Shown here one piece after another: positions 56,212 through 64,000 of a stretch of DNA of 64,000 nucleotides; position 1 is the first letter of the stretch, and every line of letters starts with the position of its first letter. The stretch is taken from the NCBI GenBank assembly GCA_016839555.1, contig JAEOUA010000012.1:1-64000 (forward strand), read 5' to 3'. Made by a program: the position numbers and the translations under genes. The notes under the pieces were generated by a model, which saw nothing but the letters and a program-made list of their open reading frames with translations, had not been told where the DNA came from and searched no databases. This stretch comes from Promethearchaeota archaeon. GTDB taxonomy: Archaea > Asgardarchaeota > Lokiarchaeia > Sigyniarchaeales > SOKP01.

Positions 56212-57480
56212 TTGAGATTAGAGAAATGGACTGATATTTTACCAAGGTACCAGACATTTATTAGCCATATGAAGCCGATTTTGCGAGAAACTAGAAGGAT
56301 TATTGAAGATCTGGATGCTGATTTATTATATGATACTGAAGTCCTAGATAAAATTCGTGAGGAGGAGGAAAGAAGGAATATCCGTAAGGTAAGAGCTTTA
56401 TCAGAATTTTCAGCAATGTATAGATCAAATGTCTATGAATTAATGAAAGATTTTATCACAAAATATAGAGATCGTATTTCACTTATAGATATTAAAGATT
56501 ATATCATCGATTTTCTTCAAGAATCCATAGAGGCACTTACAATTTTACGTAATATTACAAATCCAGATCAAAAAGATCTAGAGCAAACATATTTATATAC
56601 ATTAGTTAAATTTCTTGAAAAAATCTTATTCCCAAAAGGAAATAGTATTAATGTGATATATGAAAAATTATTAGTACACACTCCTGAATATTATGAATCG
56701 CAAAGACATTTATTAAAAACTCATACTCATTATAGAGAAGACTTAGAGCATTCAGATTTTTTTACAGTTCCTGCAATATCACCAAAAGTATACCAGATCA
56801 TTAATAATATCACCTCTTTTTTTAATTTAGATCCTAATTATGGACCTCTTCCAGAGAATAAAAATCATGAAATTCCTATGATTTTAAAGAATGATGTGTT
56901 TTTACCATATATTGATTCAATCGCTAAAGCTGAAGAGGAAGCTATTAAAAGTATTGCTGAAAGAATAGGTCTTCGGGTGATTGATGATATATTTTTGGCT
57001 CCAAAAAAAGAATTTATAGATCTCTTATTAGATAACAATTTTTTAAGAGAAAAAAAGCAGTCAGATGGAACAGTAAGGTATATACCGCAATTTAGTAATG
57101 AAACATTAATATTATATTATTTAGCATTTGCTTCAAGAAGAAGAGGTTTTTTATCTAAAGAATTAATAAATTGGATTACAATTAACTTTGCGTTTTTAGT
57201 TTATATGGGAATACTAAAATGGAAATTGTCAGATGAAAATATTTTTTATTCCATTTTTAAAGACCTCCAAACAAATGAAAAAGTATTACCTTATCTAATG
57301 AAGTTAATTTGTTTTCCCAATTATTTAGGGCTCGATAAAACAAAAATAAGGGACTCTCCACAGTATAGAAAAGAAATTTTCAATTTTATAGGAGCACAAA
57401 TAGATAATATTCAAAACCTTGTTGAAAACGTAGGGCAATATTGTTATGAAAAATTTGAAAAAGGAAAAAAAAATAAATAA
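56212..57480 (+). CDS. Hypothetical helical protein
   Basis: A 422-residue all-helical protein without a recognised family. Hydrophobic and charged helices alternate; the C-terminal half has the patch FLSKELINWITINFAFLVYMGILKW, which looks like a helical repeat rather than a membrane span. The frame also has GTG at 56203; TTG at 56212 is used because AAGGTG ends six bases upstream. It lies between the wHTH-like protein gene and the AAA+ ATPase gene in the same run. Confidence 0.65.
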   Translation: MRLEKWTDILPRYQTFISHMKPILRETRRIIEDLDADLLYDTEVLDKIREEEERRNIRKVRALSEFSAMYRSNVYELMKDFITKYRDRISLIDIKDYIIDFLQESIEALTILRNITNPDQKDLEQTYLYTLVKFLEKILFPKGNSINVIYEKLLVHTPEYYESQRHLLKTHTHYREDLEHSDFFTVPAISPKVYQIINNITSFFNLDPNYGPLPENKNHEIPMILKNDVFLPYIDSIAKAEEEAIKSIAERIGLRVIDDIFLAPKKEFIDLLLDNNFLREKKQSDGTVRYIPQFSNETLILYYLAFASRRRGFLSKELINWITINFAFLVYMGILKWKLSDENIFYSIFKDLQTNEKVLPYLMKLICFPNYLGLDKTKIRDSPQYRKEIFNFIGAQIDNIQNLVENVGQYCYEKFEKGKKNK

Positions 57481-57502
57481 TATAAAAAAGAGATGAAATA
57501 AT

Positions 57503-58579
57503 ATTACATATACGGATGAAGAAATTAAGGAAAGATTAAGCAAATATGGCGCAGTATATTTACCAAATGACGTTAAAGAAGATGTAAATGATATAAAGGG
57601 TAACGAATTTAAAAAAGAAAGATTAGATGATTTTTTTAAAGCTCTTACCAGTTATAAGGATATTTCAGAGCAGTTGAAAAAAACTAAACTGTCTCCTAGC
57701 TTAACAGTATTATTATATGGACCTCCAGGAACAGGTAAAACCTCTTTAACAAGAGCGTTTTCCAAAAAATATAAAATCCCTATGTGTGTTGTTGAGTCTG
57801 ATAGGCTGGTTTCTCCATTGTTAGGGGATACTATAAAAAATATACGAAATGTAGTAGAACTAGCGGCTGATGTGGCTAAAGAAAATGGTTCTTTTGTATT
57901 ATTTTTTGATGAGATAGATGCTATAGGCTCTGAGAGATCGAATATCCATGAAGTAGGAGAAATTAAAAGGGCTGTTATCTCCTTTTTACAAGTCATTGAT
58001 AAAGTTAATTATGAGGGGATTCCACTTGCTATTTTTGGAGCAACAAATCACCAACACCAGCTGGATTCTGCGATTTGGAGGCGTTTTACATTTCATTTGA
58101 ATTTTGATTTTCCTAATTATGAGTTAAGAAAAGAAATTATTGAATCTTTTTTAGAAAAAATAGAAAAAGCAGATATCGGTATAGATGATACTATATATAA
58201 AAGATTAGATAATGAATATAAGGAAATTAAAGAAATTCATAAAAATCTAGAGGCGAAATTGGGAAGAAACATTTCTGAATTTGAAGATAATTTATTATGG
58301 AATGAGATAGAAAAGAAAAAGCAATTAGAAGGATTTTTAAAATTAACACTTGGATATTCTGGCTCAGATATAGAAAGAGGAACTAGGGTAGCTTTATTTA
58401 AAGTAATTCAAACAGGTATCTTAACCTATAATATTTTTTATAATTCTTTAGAGTTAGTAGGGGGTACTGCCGTCCATGTTAAAAGACAAGACATTTTAAG
58501 CAATAATAGAAAATTAGGAACTAGATCCGAAAAATATAAAGCAAGCCGACCCAATACTTCTGGTCCTCCAGAATTATAA
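57503..58579 (+). CDS. AAA+ ATPase, probable ATT start
   Basis: A classical AAA protein: Walker A GPPGTGKTSLTRAF (about residues 73-86), Walker B VLFFDEIDAIGS, sensor 1 IFGATNH, second arginine region SAIWRRF, and helical lid with GYSGSDIERGTRVAL, related to p97/VPS4/FtsH-type modules. The first ATG/GTG/TTG (TTG at 57674) falls next to the Walker A strand, so the N-terminus must extend upstream. The frame is open from TGA 57494-57496; ATT at 57503 has GAGATG upstream. Single-base sequencing error restoring ATG at 57493 is the alternative. It is cotranscribed with flanking genes of unknown function. Confidence 0.85.
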   Translation: MTYTDEEIKERLSKYGAVYLPNDVKEDVNDIKGNEFKKERLDDFFKALTSYKDISEQLKKTKLSPSLTVLLYGPPGTGKTSLTRAFSKKYKIPMCVVESDRLVSPLLGDTIKNIRNVVELAADVAKENGSFVLFFDEIDAIGSERSNIHEVGEIKRAVISFLQVIDKVNYEGIPLAIFGATNHQHQLDSAIWRRFTFHLNFDFPNYELRKEIIESFLEKIEKADIGIDDTIYKRLDNEYKEIKEIHKNLEAKLGRNISEFEDNLLWNEIEKKKQLEGFLKLTLGYSGSDIERGTRVALFKVIQTGILTYNIFYNSLELVGGTAVHVKRQDILSNNRKLGTRSEKYKASRPNTSGPPEL

Positions 58580-58617
58580 TATGAGAAAATATATTATTAA
58601 ATAAGAGGGATACATAT

Positions 58618-59649
58618 TTGGAAATAGAAATATTCGATCTTAACAAAATTAAAGAATTTTTTATTAATACAGAAGAATTAGAAGGAAAATTTGTTCAAAA
58701 TAAATCAAATTATGAAGATTTACAGAAATTTACAACAAATATTAAAAATATAGTAGAAAATAAAGAAATAATCGAAAAAATTGATAATATTTCTGAAAAA
58801 CTAAAAAAGATTTATACTCGCCTTCTTGACGTTTCCCAAATTAATTTAAAAAATTTAATCACCTCTCAAGACAAATTAACTAAAACTTATAAACAAGTGC
58901 ATATAGATAGATTAGAAAATAGTGATATTAATAAGCAAAAAGCAAAAAAAATTGGTTTATCTTTTATAAAGAATAAAAATATTTCGAAAGTAATTAATAA
59001 GATCTCTTTCATACCCTCTATAAATATAAGTCAGTGGTCAGATATTCTTGATTCTTTAAATGATAATGATATCTTCATGAAGATTATTAAAAATGTGAAC
59101 AATTATTATCAATTACTTTTAGAAAAAAAATTTAAGGCGGAACTCAGGAAAATTCCAGAGGATATTCAACAAACCTTAATTAACGATTTTAAAAAAGCCT
59201 TTTTTGAAGACGCAAACCTTAGTTTTAAAAATTTTATAAGAAATATCGAGTCTAAATTATCTGAAGATGAATTAACACAAAGGAAAAATCTAATTGAAAA
59301 AACCAAAAAAAGAGAAGAATTAGCTTCTCTAAAAAAACAACAACAAGAACAAAAAAGCACTTTTGAAGATTATTTTAAATACCCTGAGAAAGAATTTCAA
59401 AGAATAAGAAGAAAAAAACAAAGAAAGAGTTTATCTGAAATTGACCAAGAACCTAAAAAAAAAAAGTACATTGATGATGATAAAAAAGAGAAAATAGAGA
59501 AATTTAAATCTAAATTTGAAGATTCCTTTGATAAAATATACCTAAATCAAAAACAAGATTCTAGAGATCCTCTCGACTTAATTCGAAAAAGAAAGAAAAA
59601 GAAAGAAGAGGAATATAAAGATTTTATAGATAAGCTCAAAAAGGAATAG
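58618..59649 (+). CDS. Charged coiled-coil protein
   Basis: A 343-residue lysine/glutamate-rich protein. The N-terminal ~90 residues form helices; residues ~200-260 and 270-343 are extremely basic and probably disordered (several KKKK runs). It may interact with nucleic acid. TTG start with GAGGGA upstream. It is cotranscribed with the AAA+ gene (38 bases away) and the SMC-like coiled-coil gene (12 bases away). Nothing else is recognised. Confidence 0.65.
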   Translation: MEIEIFDLNKIKEFFINTEELEGKFVQNKSNYEDLQKFTTNIKNIVENKEIIEKIDNISEKLKKIYTRLLDVSQINLKNLITSQDKLTKTYKQVHIDRLENSDINKQKAKKIGLSFIKNKNISKVINKISFIPSINISQWSDILDSLNDNDIFMKIIKNVNNYYQLLLEKKFKAELRKIPEDIQQTLINDFKKAFFEDANLSFKNFIRNIESKLSEDELTQRKNLIEKTKKREELASLKKQQQEQKSTFEDYFKYPEKEFQRIRRKKQRKSLSEIDQEPKKKKYIDDDKKEKIEKFKSKFEDSFDKIYLNQKQDSRDPLDLIRKRKKKKEEEYKDFIDKLKKE

Positions 59650-59661
59650 AAGTGATAAAAG

Positions 59662-61263
59662 ATTTCAGATGAAAATTTAGAATTTTTTATAAAAGGAAAA
59701 AAACTCACAATAGAGAATCAATTCAATTTAGTTTTAGGAGATTTTTCGATTAATGAACTGGAACACTATAAAAAATATGAAACCTTTTCTACCTATGATG
59801 ATTTTAATCTAATCTCTATAAATCAATTGTCAAAATTTATCCAACTCATTAATAATTCCTATAATGAGATTGAGAAAGTTAATCATCTTTTAACCTTTTT
59901 AGAATCTTTTAAAACAATTTCTAGCAAGAATATTATCATATTAAACCATTTTAAAAATGCTTTAGATTCACTAAACTCTACTCTTAAATTTATATCTTTA
60001 AAAAATAAACTAAAGTCATTAAAGCGAGAATTAACATTTTCAGAAATCAAATATAAATCTAGTAAAATATCTGCAAACAGAAATCTTATAAAAAAATTAA
60101 AGCAAAGTATTGCGAAAAACAAAAAAGAATTAGATTCTATAAAGCAAGACTATTTTAATATTAGAAATCAGAGAAATGAGATATTAAAAGCAATAAATAA
60201 TTATCAAGGTAAAGTTGATGAATTGAATCAAGAAAAAAAGCTAAAATTCAACGAAATTAATGAAATAATTAGAACTACTGAAACACCTCCATTAAATAAT
60301 AAAAAAGAGTTTTTACTTGGTCTAGATTTATCAAATGATGAAAAAATGAAGAAATTAAAACAAGAGGCAAAAAGTATTAATAATGATATAAAAGATTTTA
60401 AATCTAAGATAGCTGATAAGAAAGGAAAATTGAGTGATATTGAACCAAAATTTCAAATCTATGAACAACAATATACTTCATCAAAAAATACTATTGAAAA
60501 AAATGAAACTCAGATAAATGAGATTCAAGCAGAAATGGAAAATCTCATACAACCAAAAGAAGAAATAGAATTTAATAATTCCAACGTGAAAGAATTTGAT
60601 ATGATTAGATCTCCTGAAATTCTTGAAGATGAAATTGATAAAATTAAAATGCAATTAGAAAAAGAAAAGAAATCTAATCAATTGCTTAATAAAAATATTA
60701 TATCCTGTTTAAATTCAATAGATAAGAATCTATCGCAAATATTATCACAAATAAACGAAAATGAAGGAAATCTGACATTTTCAATAGAACAAGAAATTTT
60801 ATCATCAACTATAAAGCAATTTCGAAGATTTGAATCATTGTTAACGAAAATAGAACAAATAATGAATTATTTATTGCGTGAAATAAATTTGAACTTGGAT
60901 TTGAAAATTGCTATTACAGAAGAAAGCAATGAATTTTTTCTACATCCCATATTTTCTCGAAACAAGGAGCAAAATTTAAAATTTGATGAATTAACTACTC
61001 CAGAAAAAATATTTTATGTGGTCGTGTTTTATATTGCTTTAATGATTATTTTAAATAATACATTGATCTTGTTTTCAAATTTATTTCTTCATCAAGACTA
61101 TAATAAACGAGGTTCTTTGTTTAGAACACTTAAAAAAATGATTCCAGCTATTAAAAGCAATAGCAAATTGAAAGATTTCAAATTTATTTTTGTAATTTCG
61201 AATCTTGAAATGAAAAAAAAAATTGATAATATAAATATAATTACATTTGAAAAGGGCTTATAA
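59662..61263 (+). CDS. Long coiled-coil protein with SMC/Rad50-like C-terminus, probable ATT start
   Basis: A 533-residue protein. Residues ~90-330 are coiled coil with a break. The last ~90 residues follow the order of an SMC/Rad50 C-terminal head: LTTPEKIFYVVVFYIAL (signature position, usually LSGGEK), then LILFSNLFLHQDYNKRGSLFRTL (Walker B position, acidic residues replaced by Ser/Asn) and FKFIFVISN (switch strand). No Walker A is visible, so it is not an ATPase alone. The frame has no ATG/GTG/TTG before 59827; ATT at 59662 follows the previous gene by 12 bases. TTG at 59827 would lose an apparently real N-terminus. Confidence 0.65.
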   Translation: MSDENLEFFIKGKKLTIENQFNLVLGDFSINELEHYKKYETFSTYDDFNLISINQLSKFIQLINNSYNEIEKVNHLLTFLESFKTISSKNIIILNHFKNALDSLNSTLKFISLKNKLKSLKRELTFSEIKYKSSKISANRNLIKKLKQSIAKNKKELDSIKQDYFNIRNQRNEILKAINNYQGKVDELNQEKKLKFNEINEIIRTTETPPLNNKKEFLLGLDLSNDEKMKKLKQEAKSINNDIKDFKSKIADKKGKLSDIEPKFQIYEQQYTSSKNTIEKNETQINEIQAEMENLIQPKEEIEFNNSNVKEFDMIRSPEILEDEIDKIKMQLEKEKKSNQLLNKNIISCLNSIDKNLSQILSQINENEGNLTFSIEQEILSSTIKQFRRFESLLTKIEQIMNYLLREINLNLDLKIAITEESNEFFLHPIFSRNKEQNLKFDELTTPEKIFYVVVFYIALMIILNNTLILFSNLFLHQDYNKRGSLFRTLKKMIPAIKSNSKLKDFKFIFVISNLEMKKKIDNINIITFEKGL

Positions 61264-61265
61264 AA

Positions 61266-61775
61266 ATGGAAATAGATAATAGATTATATCAAAACACAGT
61301 AAGAAAAATAACAAGACTTATTCTTACAAATGAACAAAAAATGATACGAGAGGAAGACTTAATTAATATTTGTGAAGAATCCTTAGACTTTGATCAAATC
61401 ATTAATGAAATCTATAATAATTTGAAAAAAGTAGGATTAGAGTTAATAGTATCAACCTATCTCGAACAAAGATATTATATCTTAACTTCTGAAGGGATAG
61501 ATGATAATATTACTCCAAGTCAATATGGTACCTTAGCATTAATCCTTGCCTTAAGCAAAGAGGTTAATGATAATCTAAAATTAAGCGACGCAAAAAAGAT
61601 TTTCTCAAAAGTATGGAATGATGTTGAATTTTTAATTGAAAATGACTATATTCAAAAAATTTCGATTAACGATCTTGAAATCATCAAGATAACACCTCTC
61701 GGGAAAGCATTAATGAAAAACGTTATTCAAGATTTGAAATTAAAAAATTTACTCGAAGTGTTTAAAAAAGAATAA
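61266..61775 (+). CDS. Small winged-helix-type protein, last gene of the run
   Basis: A 169-residue helical protein, two base pairs after the coiled-coil gene's stop codon. The pattern of short helices with strand pairs (ELIVSTYLEQRYYILTSEG; DLEIIKITPLGKAL) suggests two winged-helix domains, comparable to the small partners (kite/MAGE-like proteins) of SMC complexes. This comparison is from fold pattern and context, not identity. ATG start. Function unknown. Confidence 0.65.
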   Translation: MEIDNRLYQNTVRKITRLILTNEQKMIREEDLINICEESLDFDQIINEIYNNLKKVGLELIVSTYLEQRYYILTSEGIDDNITPSQYGTLALILALSKEVNDNLKLSDAKKIFSKVWNDVEFLIENDYIQKISINDLEIIKITPLGKALMKNVIQDLKLKNLLEVFKKE

Positions 61776-61803
61776 ATGAAAAATTAAAAATCAAAAAAAA
61801 TGC

Positions 61804-62217
61804 TTATTCTAAATCCATTTTAAATTGCTCAAAAATTTTTTTCACTCGCTCCGCGGAGGGCCCTGATCCCCTTACTCCATTCTCATCTACCACAATTTTC
61901 CCATTCAAAATAGATATTATACCCTGTTCTTCGTTATATTTTACATGCCCCTTCGAAAAAATGGTTGCAATTCTGTCTGCTAAAGCTACCATCGGAAATG
62001 GTTCCTCTTCTAAGGTAATATATTGATAATACTTTTCGCTGATTAAAACTTTTGGAAAGGATTGACCCTTTTCATTTTTTACGTCTGTAAGGATTAAGCT
62101 TGAATTATTCGAAACTCCTTTTAATTGCCCTACGAAATATCCATTGCTCACATGAACTTTAACGATTTGTTCCATAAATTTTGCTAATTCCGTGTTAAAC
62201 TCTCTTTCAATACTCAT
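61804..62217 (-). CDS. LSm-like RNA-binding domain protein
   Basis: A 137-residue protein. Residues ~14-70 have the LSm strand order: VKVHVSNGYFVGQLKGV, then SLILTDVKNEKG and KVLISEKYYQYITLEEEP. A C-terminal extension (about 75-137) with IISILNGKIVVDENGVRG and a helix follows. LSm proteins form rings that bind U-rich RNA. The family call is moderate because the Sm2 motif is not typical. It is convergent with the gene run and lies downstream of hypB by 39 bases on the same strand. Confidence 0.65.
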   Translation of the reverse strand: MSIEREFNTELAKFMEQIVKVHVSNGYFVGQLKGVSNNSSLILTDVKNEKGQSFPKVLISEKYYQYITLEEEPFPMVALADRIATIFSKGHVKYNEEQGIISILNGKIVVDENGVRGSGPSAERVKKIFEQFKMDLE

Positions 62218-62256
62218 TATAACTCATCTTATTGTTAATTATACATATAATCTCTA

Positions 62257-62940
62257 TTAAATTTTATTTTCAGCTACTAAATAGTTGATAAACTCATCTA
62301 TATTTTCGCCCGTTTTTGCACTAGTTGTAAATATTTTAAGATTTGGATTAATCTCTTCAGCATCATGTATCATCTCATCAAGATTTACGTCTACTACATC
62401 AAGGAGATCTATCTTATTAATAACTGCAATATCAGACATTTTAAACAACAATGGATGCTTTTTAATAACCCATTCTCCTTCAGTAATAGAGACAACAACC
62501 ATACGGGTTTCCACTCCCAAAATAAAATCAGAAGGACAAATCAAATTACCTACATTTTCAATAAATACAATATCGAAGATCTTTAAATCAATATTATTGA
62601 TAACTTGTGAAATATGATAAGAATTTAAGGCACATTCACGAGCTGTATTTATCTGTATCGATTTTGCACCGCATTTTTCTATTCTATCTGCATCAATTCT
62701 TGTAGCAACATCCCCATTAATTACAAGTATTCTTTTTCCATTATCTTTATTTTGCCTAATTTTCTTGATTATTTCTTCTAAAAGAGATGTCTTACCAGCT
62801 CCAATAGCGCCAACAATATCAAAAGATTTTATATTATTTTGAATAAATGTTTTTCTGTTTTCTGCTGCTAAAAGATCATTATTCTTTATTAAATCTTCAT
62901 TTAATTCAATAATTCTTGAAAATCCTTCATTTTTCGGCAT
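62257..62940 (-). CDS. hypB: Hydrogenase maturation GTPase HypB
   Basis: A 227-residue SIMIBI-class GTPase that delivers nickel to [NiFe]-hydrogenases. The P-loop is GAIGAGKTSLLEEI, followed by INGDVATRIDADRIE, NTARECALN (metal site with Cys and His nearby), IENVGNLICPSDF (HypB signature) and NKIDLLD. There is no N-terminal His-rich stretch. HypA and other maturation genes are not in the window. Its presence suggests nickel hydrogenases and an anaerobic, H2-based metabolism. Confidence 0.93.
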   Translation of the reverse strand: MPKNEGFSRIIELNEDLIKNNDLLAAENRKTFIQNNIKSFDIVGAIGAGKTSLLEEIIKKIRQNKDNGKRILVINGDVATRIDADRIEKCGAKSIQINTARECALNSYHISQVINNIDLKIFDIVFIENVGNLICPSDFILGVETRMVVVSITEGEWVIKKHPLLFKMSDIAVINKIDLLDVVDVNLDEMIHDAEEINPNLKIFTTSAKTGENIDEFINYLVAENKI

Positions 62941-63082
62941 TTTATGACCTTCTAATTTTTAAGTAATGATCAATAAAATAATAGAGATTATTAAAAAATA
63001 AGATTGGTTCATTGATATTTTTTATGAATTTAGGTAAGAGAACAGAAAGTAATTTTTAGAAAATAAATAATATGAGTGATTA

Positions 63083-64000
63083 TTAGAAAATTAAGTTTTG
63101 ATATTTTACTTTAAATTTAAAGACAATATAAGAACCAAAAATACCCCCAAGATCTGGCAAGTAAATGACAAAATACAATAAGTCTTGATAGATTGCCCAA
63201 TACAGTAATGCGGGAACAAGTCTAAAAAGGATCAGTAATATGAGAATAATCCTACCTTTCATTCGAATTGGAATGAAAAACAATAAGAAGGTCATTTCTT
63301 GATTTAAAGAAGAAAATATCAGGAAACTAATAACGCCCATTAAGCCTCCATAAGCCATCCCACCAAAGATGAACGTGATTTTTATTGGATCATAATAAAA
63401 TAATTGAAGTGGCAAGAAAATGAGTGTAAAAAAGACGCCAGACATAAAGGCACAAAATAGATACAATCCAAATAAAAATCGACTTCCAAAGCGTAATTCC
63501 ATAATCTTTATGATATTATAAAACAATAACACTAAAATTAATAGAAAAAATATTCCAAAATACGATTCAGAATAGTTGATAAAAAGTGAGGTGAAAAAGG
63601 TCCATATATAATAGCTGAAATAACTGTAATAGCTCAAACACACATATTGAGGTATGATTAAGGCTACAATCGACATGATAAAAATTGTAAAAATTAAAAA
63701 AGTCGAGACGGAACCCATGGGTCGTTCTTCCATGGTTCTTTCAAATATATCTTGCGCTCTTTTTTGTTGTTTATCTTGTCGCCTTAAATATCTTTTTATT
63801 TTTTTTGGCTCTTCAGTAGACAAGAATTCATTTGCTTGCTGCTTCGGTCTTCTTGTACCTCTTGGAACGGTAGGAATGTGTTTTTTTTCAAAAGTACACT
63901 CGTGATTTTCAGGGAGCCTATGCTTTTTACAATAAATCCCTCCACAATATTTACATCTAAAGGGAAGATATCCCATTTCCTCTCCACAATATTCACAATG
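63083..64000 (-). CDS. AN1 zinc finger fused to rhomboid-like membrane domain (5' partial)
   Basis: The gene runs off the window end: the frame stays open through position 64000, and the first Cys-x2-Cys of the zinc finger (HCEYCGEEMGY) lies upstream of the internal ATG at 63976. The finger CKYCGGIYCKKHRLPENHEC is of AN1 type. Then a basic linker and about six membrane helices follow. The rhomboid catalytic positions are changed: GGMAYGGLMG where active enzymes have GxSG, and DLGGIFGSY where the catalytic His is expected (HLGG). It is therefore probably a non-proteolytic rhomboid-like protein. AN1-membrane fusions exist in archaea. Confidence 0.82.
   Translation of the reverse strand, partial: HCEYCGEEMGYLPFRCKYCGGIYCKKHRLPENHECTFEKKHIPTVPRGTRRPKQQANEFLSTEEPKKIKRYLRRQDKQQKRAQDIFERTMEERPMGSVSTFLIFTIFIMSIVALIIPQYVCLSYYSYFSYYIWTFFTSLFINYSESYFGIFFLLILVLLFYNIIKIMELRFGSRFLFGLYLFCAFMSGVFFTLIFLPLQLFYYDPIKITFIFGGMAYGGLMGVISFLIFSSLNQEMTFLLFFIPIRMKGRIILILLILFRLVPALLYWAIYQDLLYFVIYLPDLGGIFGSYIVFKFKVKYQNLIF

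Overview
This 64 kb window is very A+T-rich and comes from an archaeon, almost certainly an Asgard archaeon of the Lokiarchaeota (Promethearchaeota) type. The archaeal core is clear: PolD large and small subunits, Orc1/Cdc6, an unsplit RNA polymerase B with RpoH, TFE, MBF1, NAC, PAN, aPelota, Cbf5, archease, CDP-archaeol synthase (ether lipids) and tRNAs with bulge-helix-bulge introns. The Asgard signature is a set of eukaryote-like proteins: a gelsolin-like protein, a Rab-like GTPase with a zinc-ribbon tail, a roadblock-GTPase fusion, a longin-winged-helix protein, an Elf1-like elongation factor, a coiled-coil/polyproline protein and a 53-codon ORF that fits the WH2 actin-binding motif. The 23S rRNA also appears to carry an enlarged helix-98 (ES39) region, a known Asgard trait.

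Layout. 1-1.2 kb: 3' part of 23S rRNA. 1.7-16 kb: mixed single genes (TPR protein, gelsolin-like, branched-chain aminotransferase, tRNA-Cys with two introns, hexulose-phosphate synthase-RraA fusion, radical SAM, Rab-like GTPase, MfnA-type decarboxylase, MazG-like, NrdD, cupin). 16-20.3 kb: information-processing block with NAC, a PUA protein, PAN, MBF1 and TFE. 21.8-27.3 kb: cbf5, methyltransferase, rpoH and rpoB on the minus strand. 27.4-30.3 kb: tRNA-Lys (T-loop intron), thiL, tRNA-Thr, roadblock-GTPase, tRNA-Leu (anticodon-loop intron). 30.4-38.4 kb: replication block with DP2, DP1, a DUF2240-like protein and Orc1/Cdc6, followed by an intergenic region with an inverted pair of ORB-like motifs. 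38.4-48.3 kb: carS, flavodoxin, archease, longin protein, cutA, nucleotidyltransferase, two radical SAM genes, acetyltransferase, WH2-like ORF and pelota. 48.6-52.6 kb: coiled-coil genes, the polyproline protein and Elf1. 52.8-61.8 kb: a co-directional run of eight genes, mostly unrecognised, built around an AAA+ ATPase and a coiled-coil protein whose C-terminus resembles a degenerate SMC/Rad50 head. 61.8-64 kb: LSm-like protein, HypB and an AN1 zinc finger fused to a rhomboid-like membrane domain that runs off the window.

The most interesting parts are the 52.8-61.8 kb gene run (candidate undescribed system), the WH2-like short ORF, the two tRNAs interrupted at the same T-loop position by introns with the same splice motif, and three genes (including TFE) whose conserved N-termini extend upstream of any ATG/GTG/TTG to an ATT codon. 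All assignments come from reading the sequence and recalling family motifs; no database search was run.
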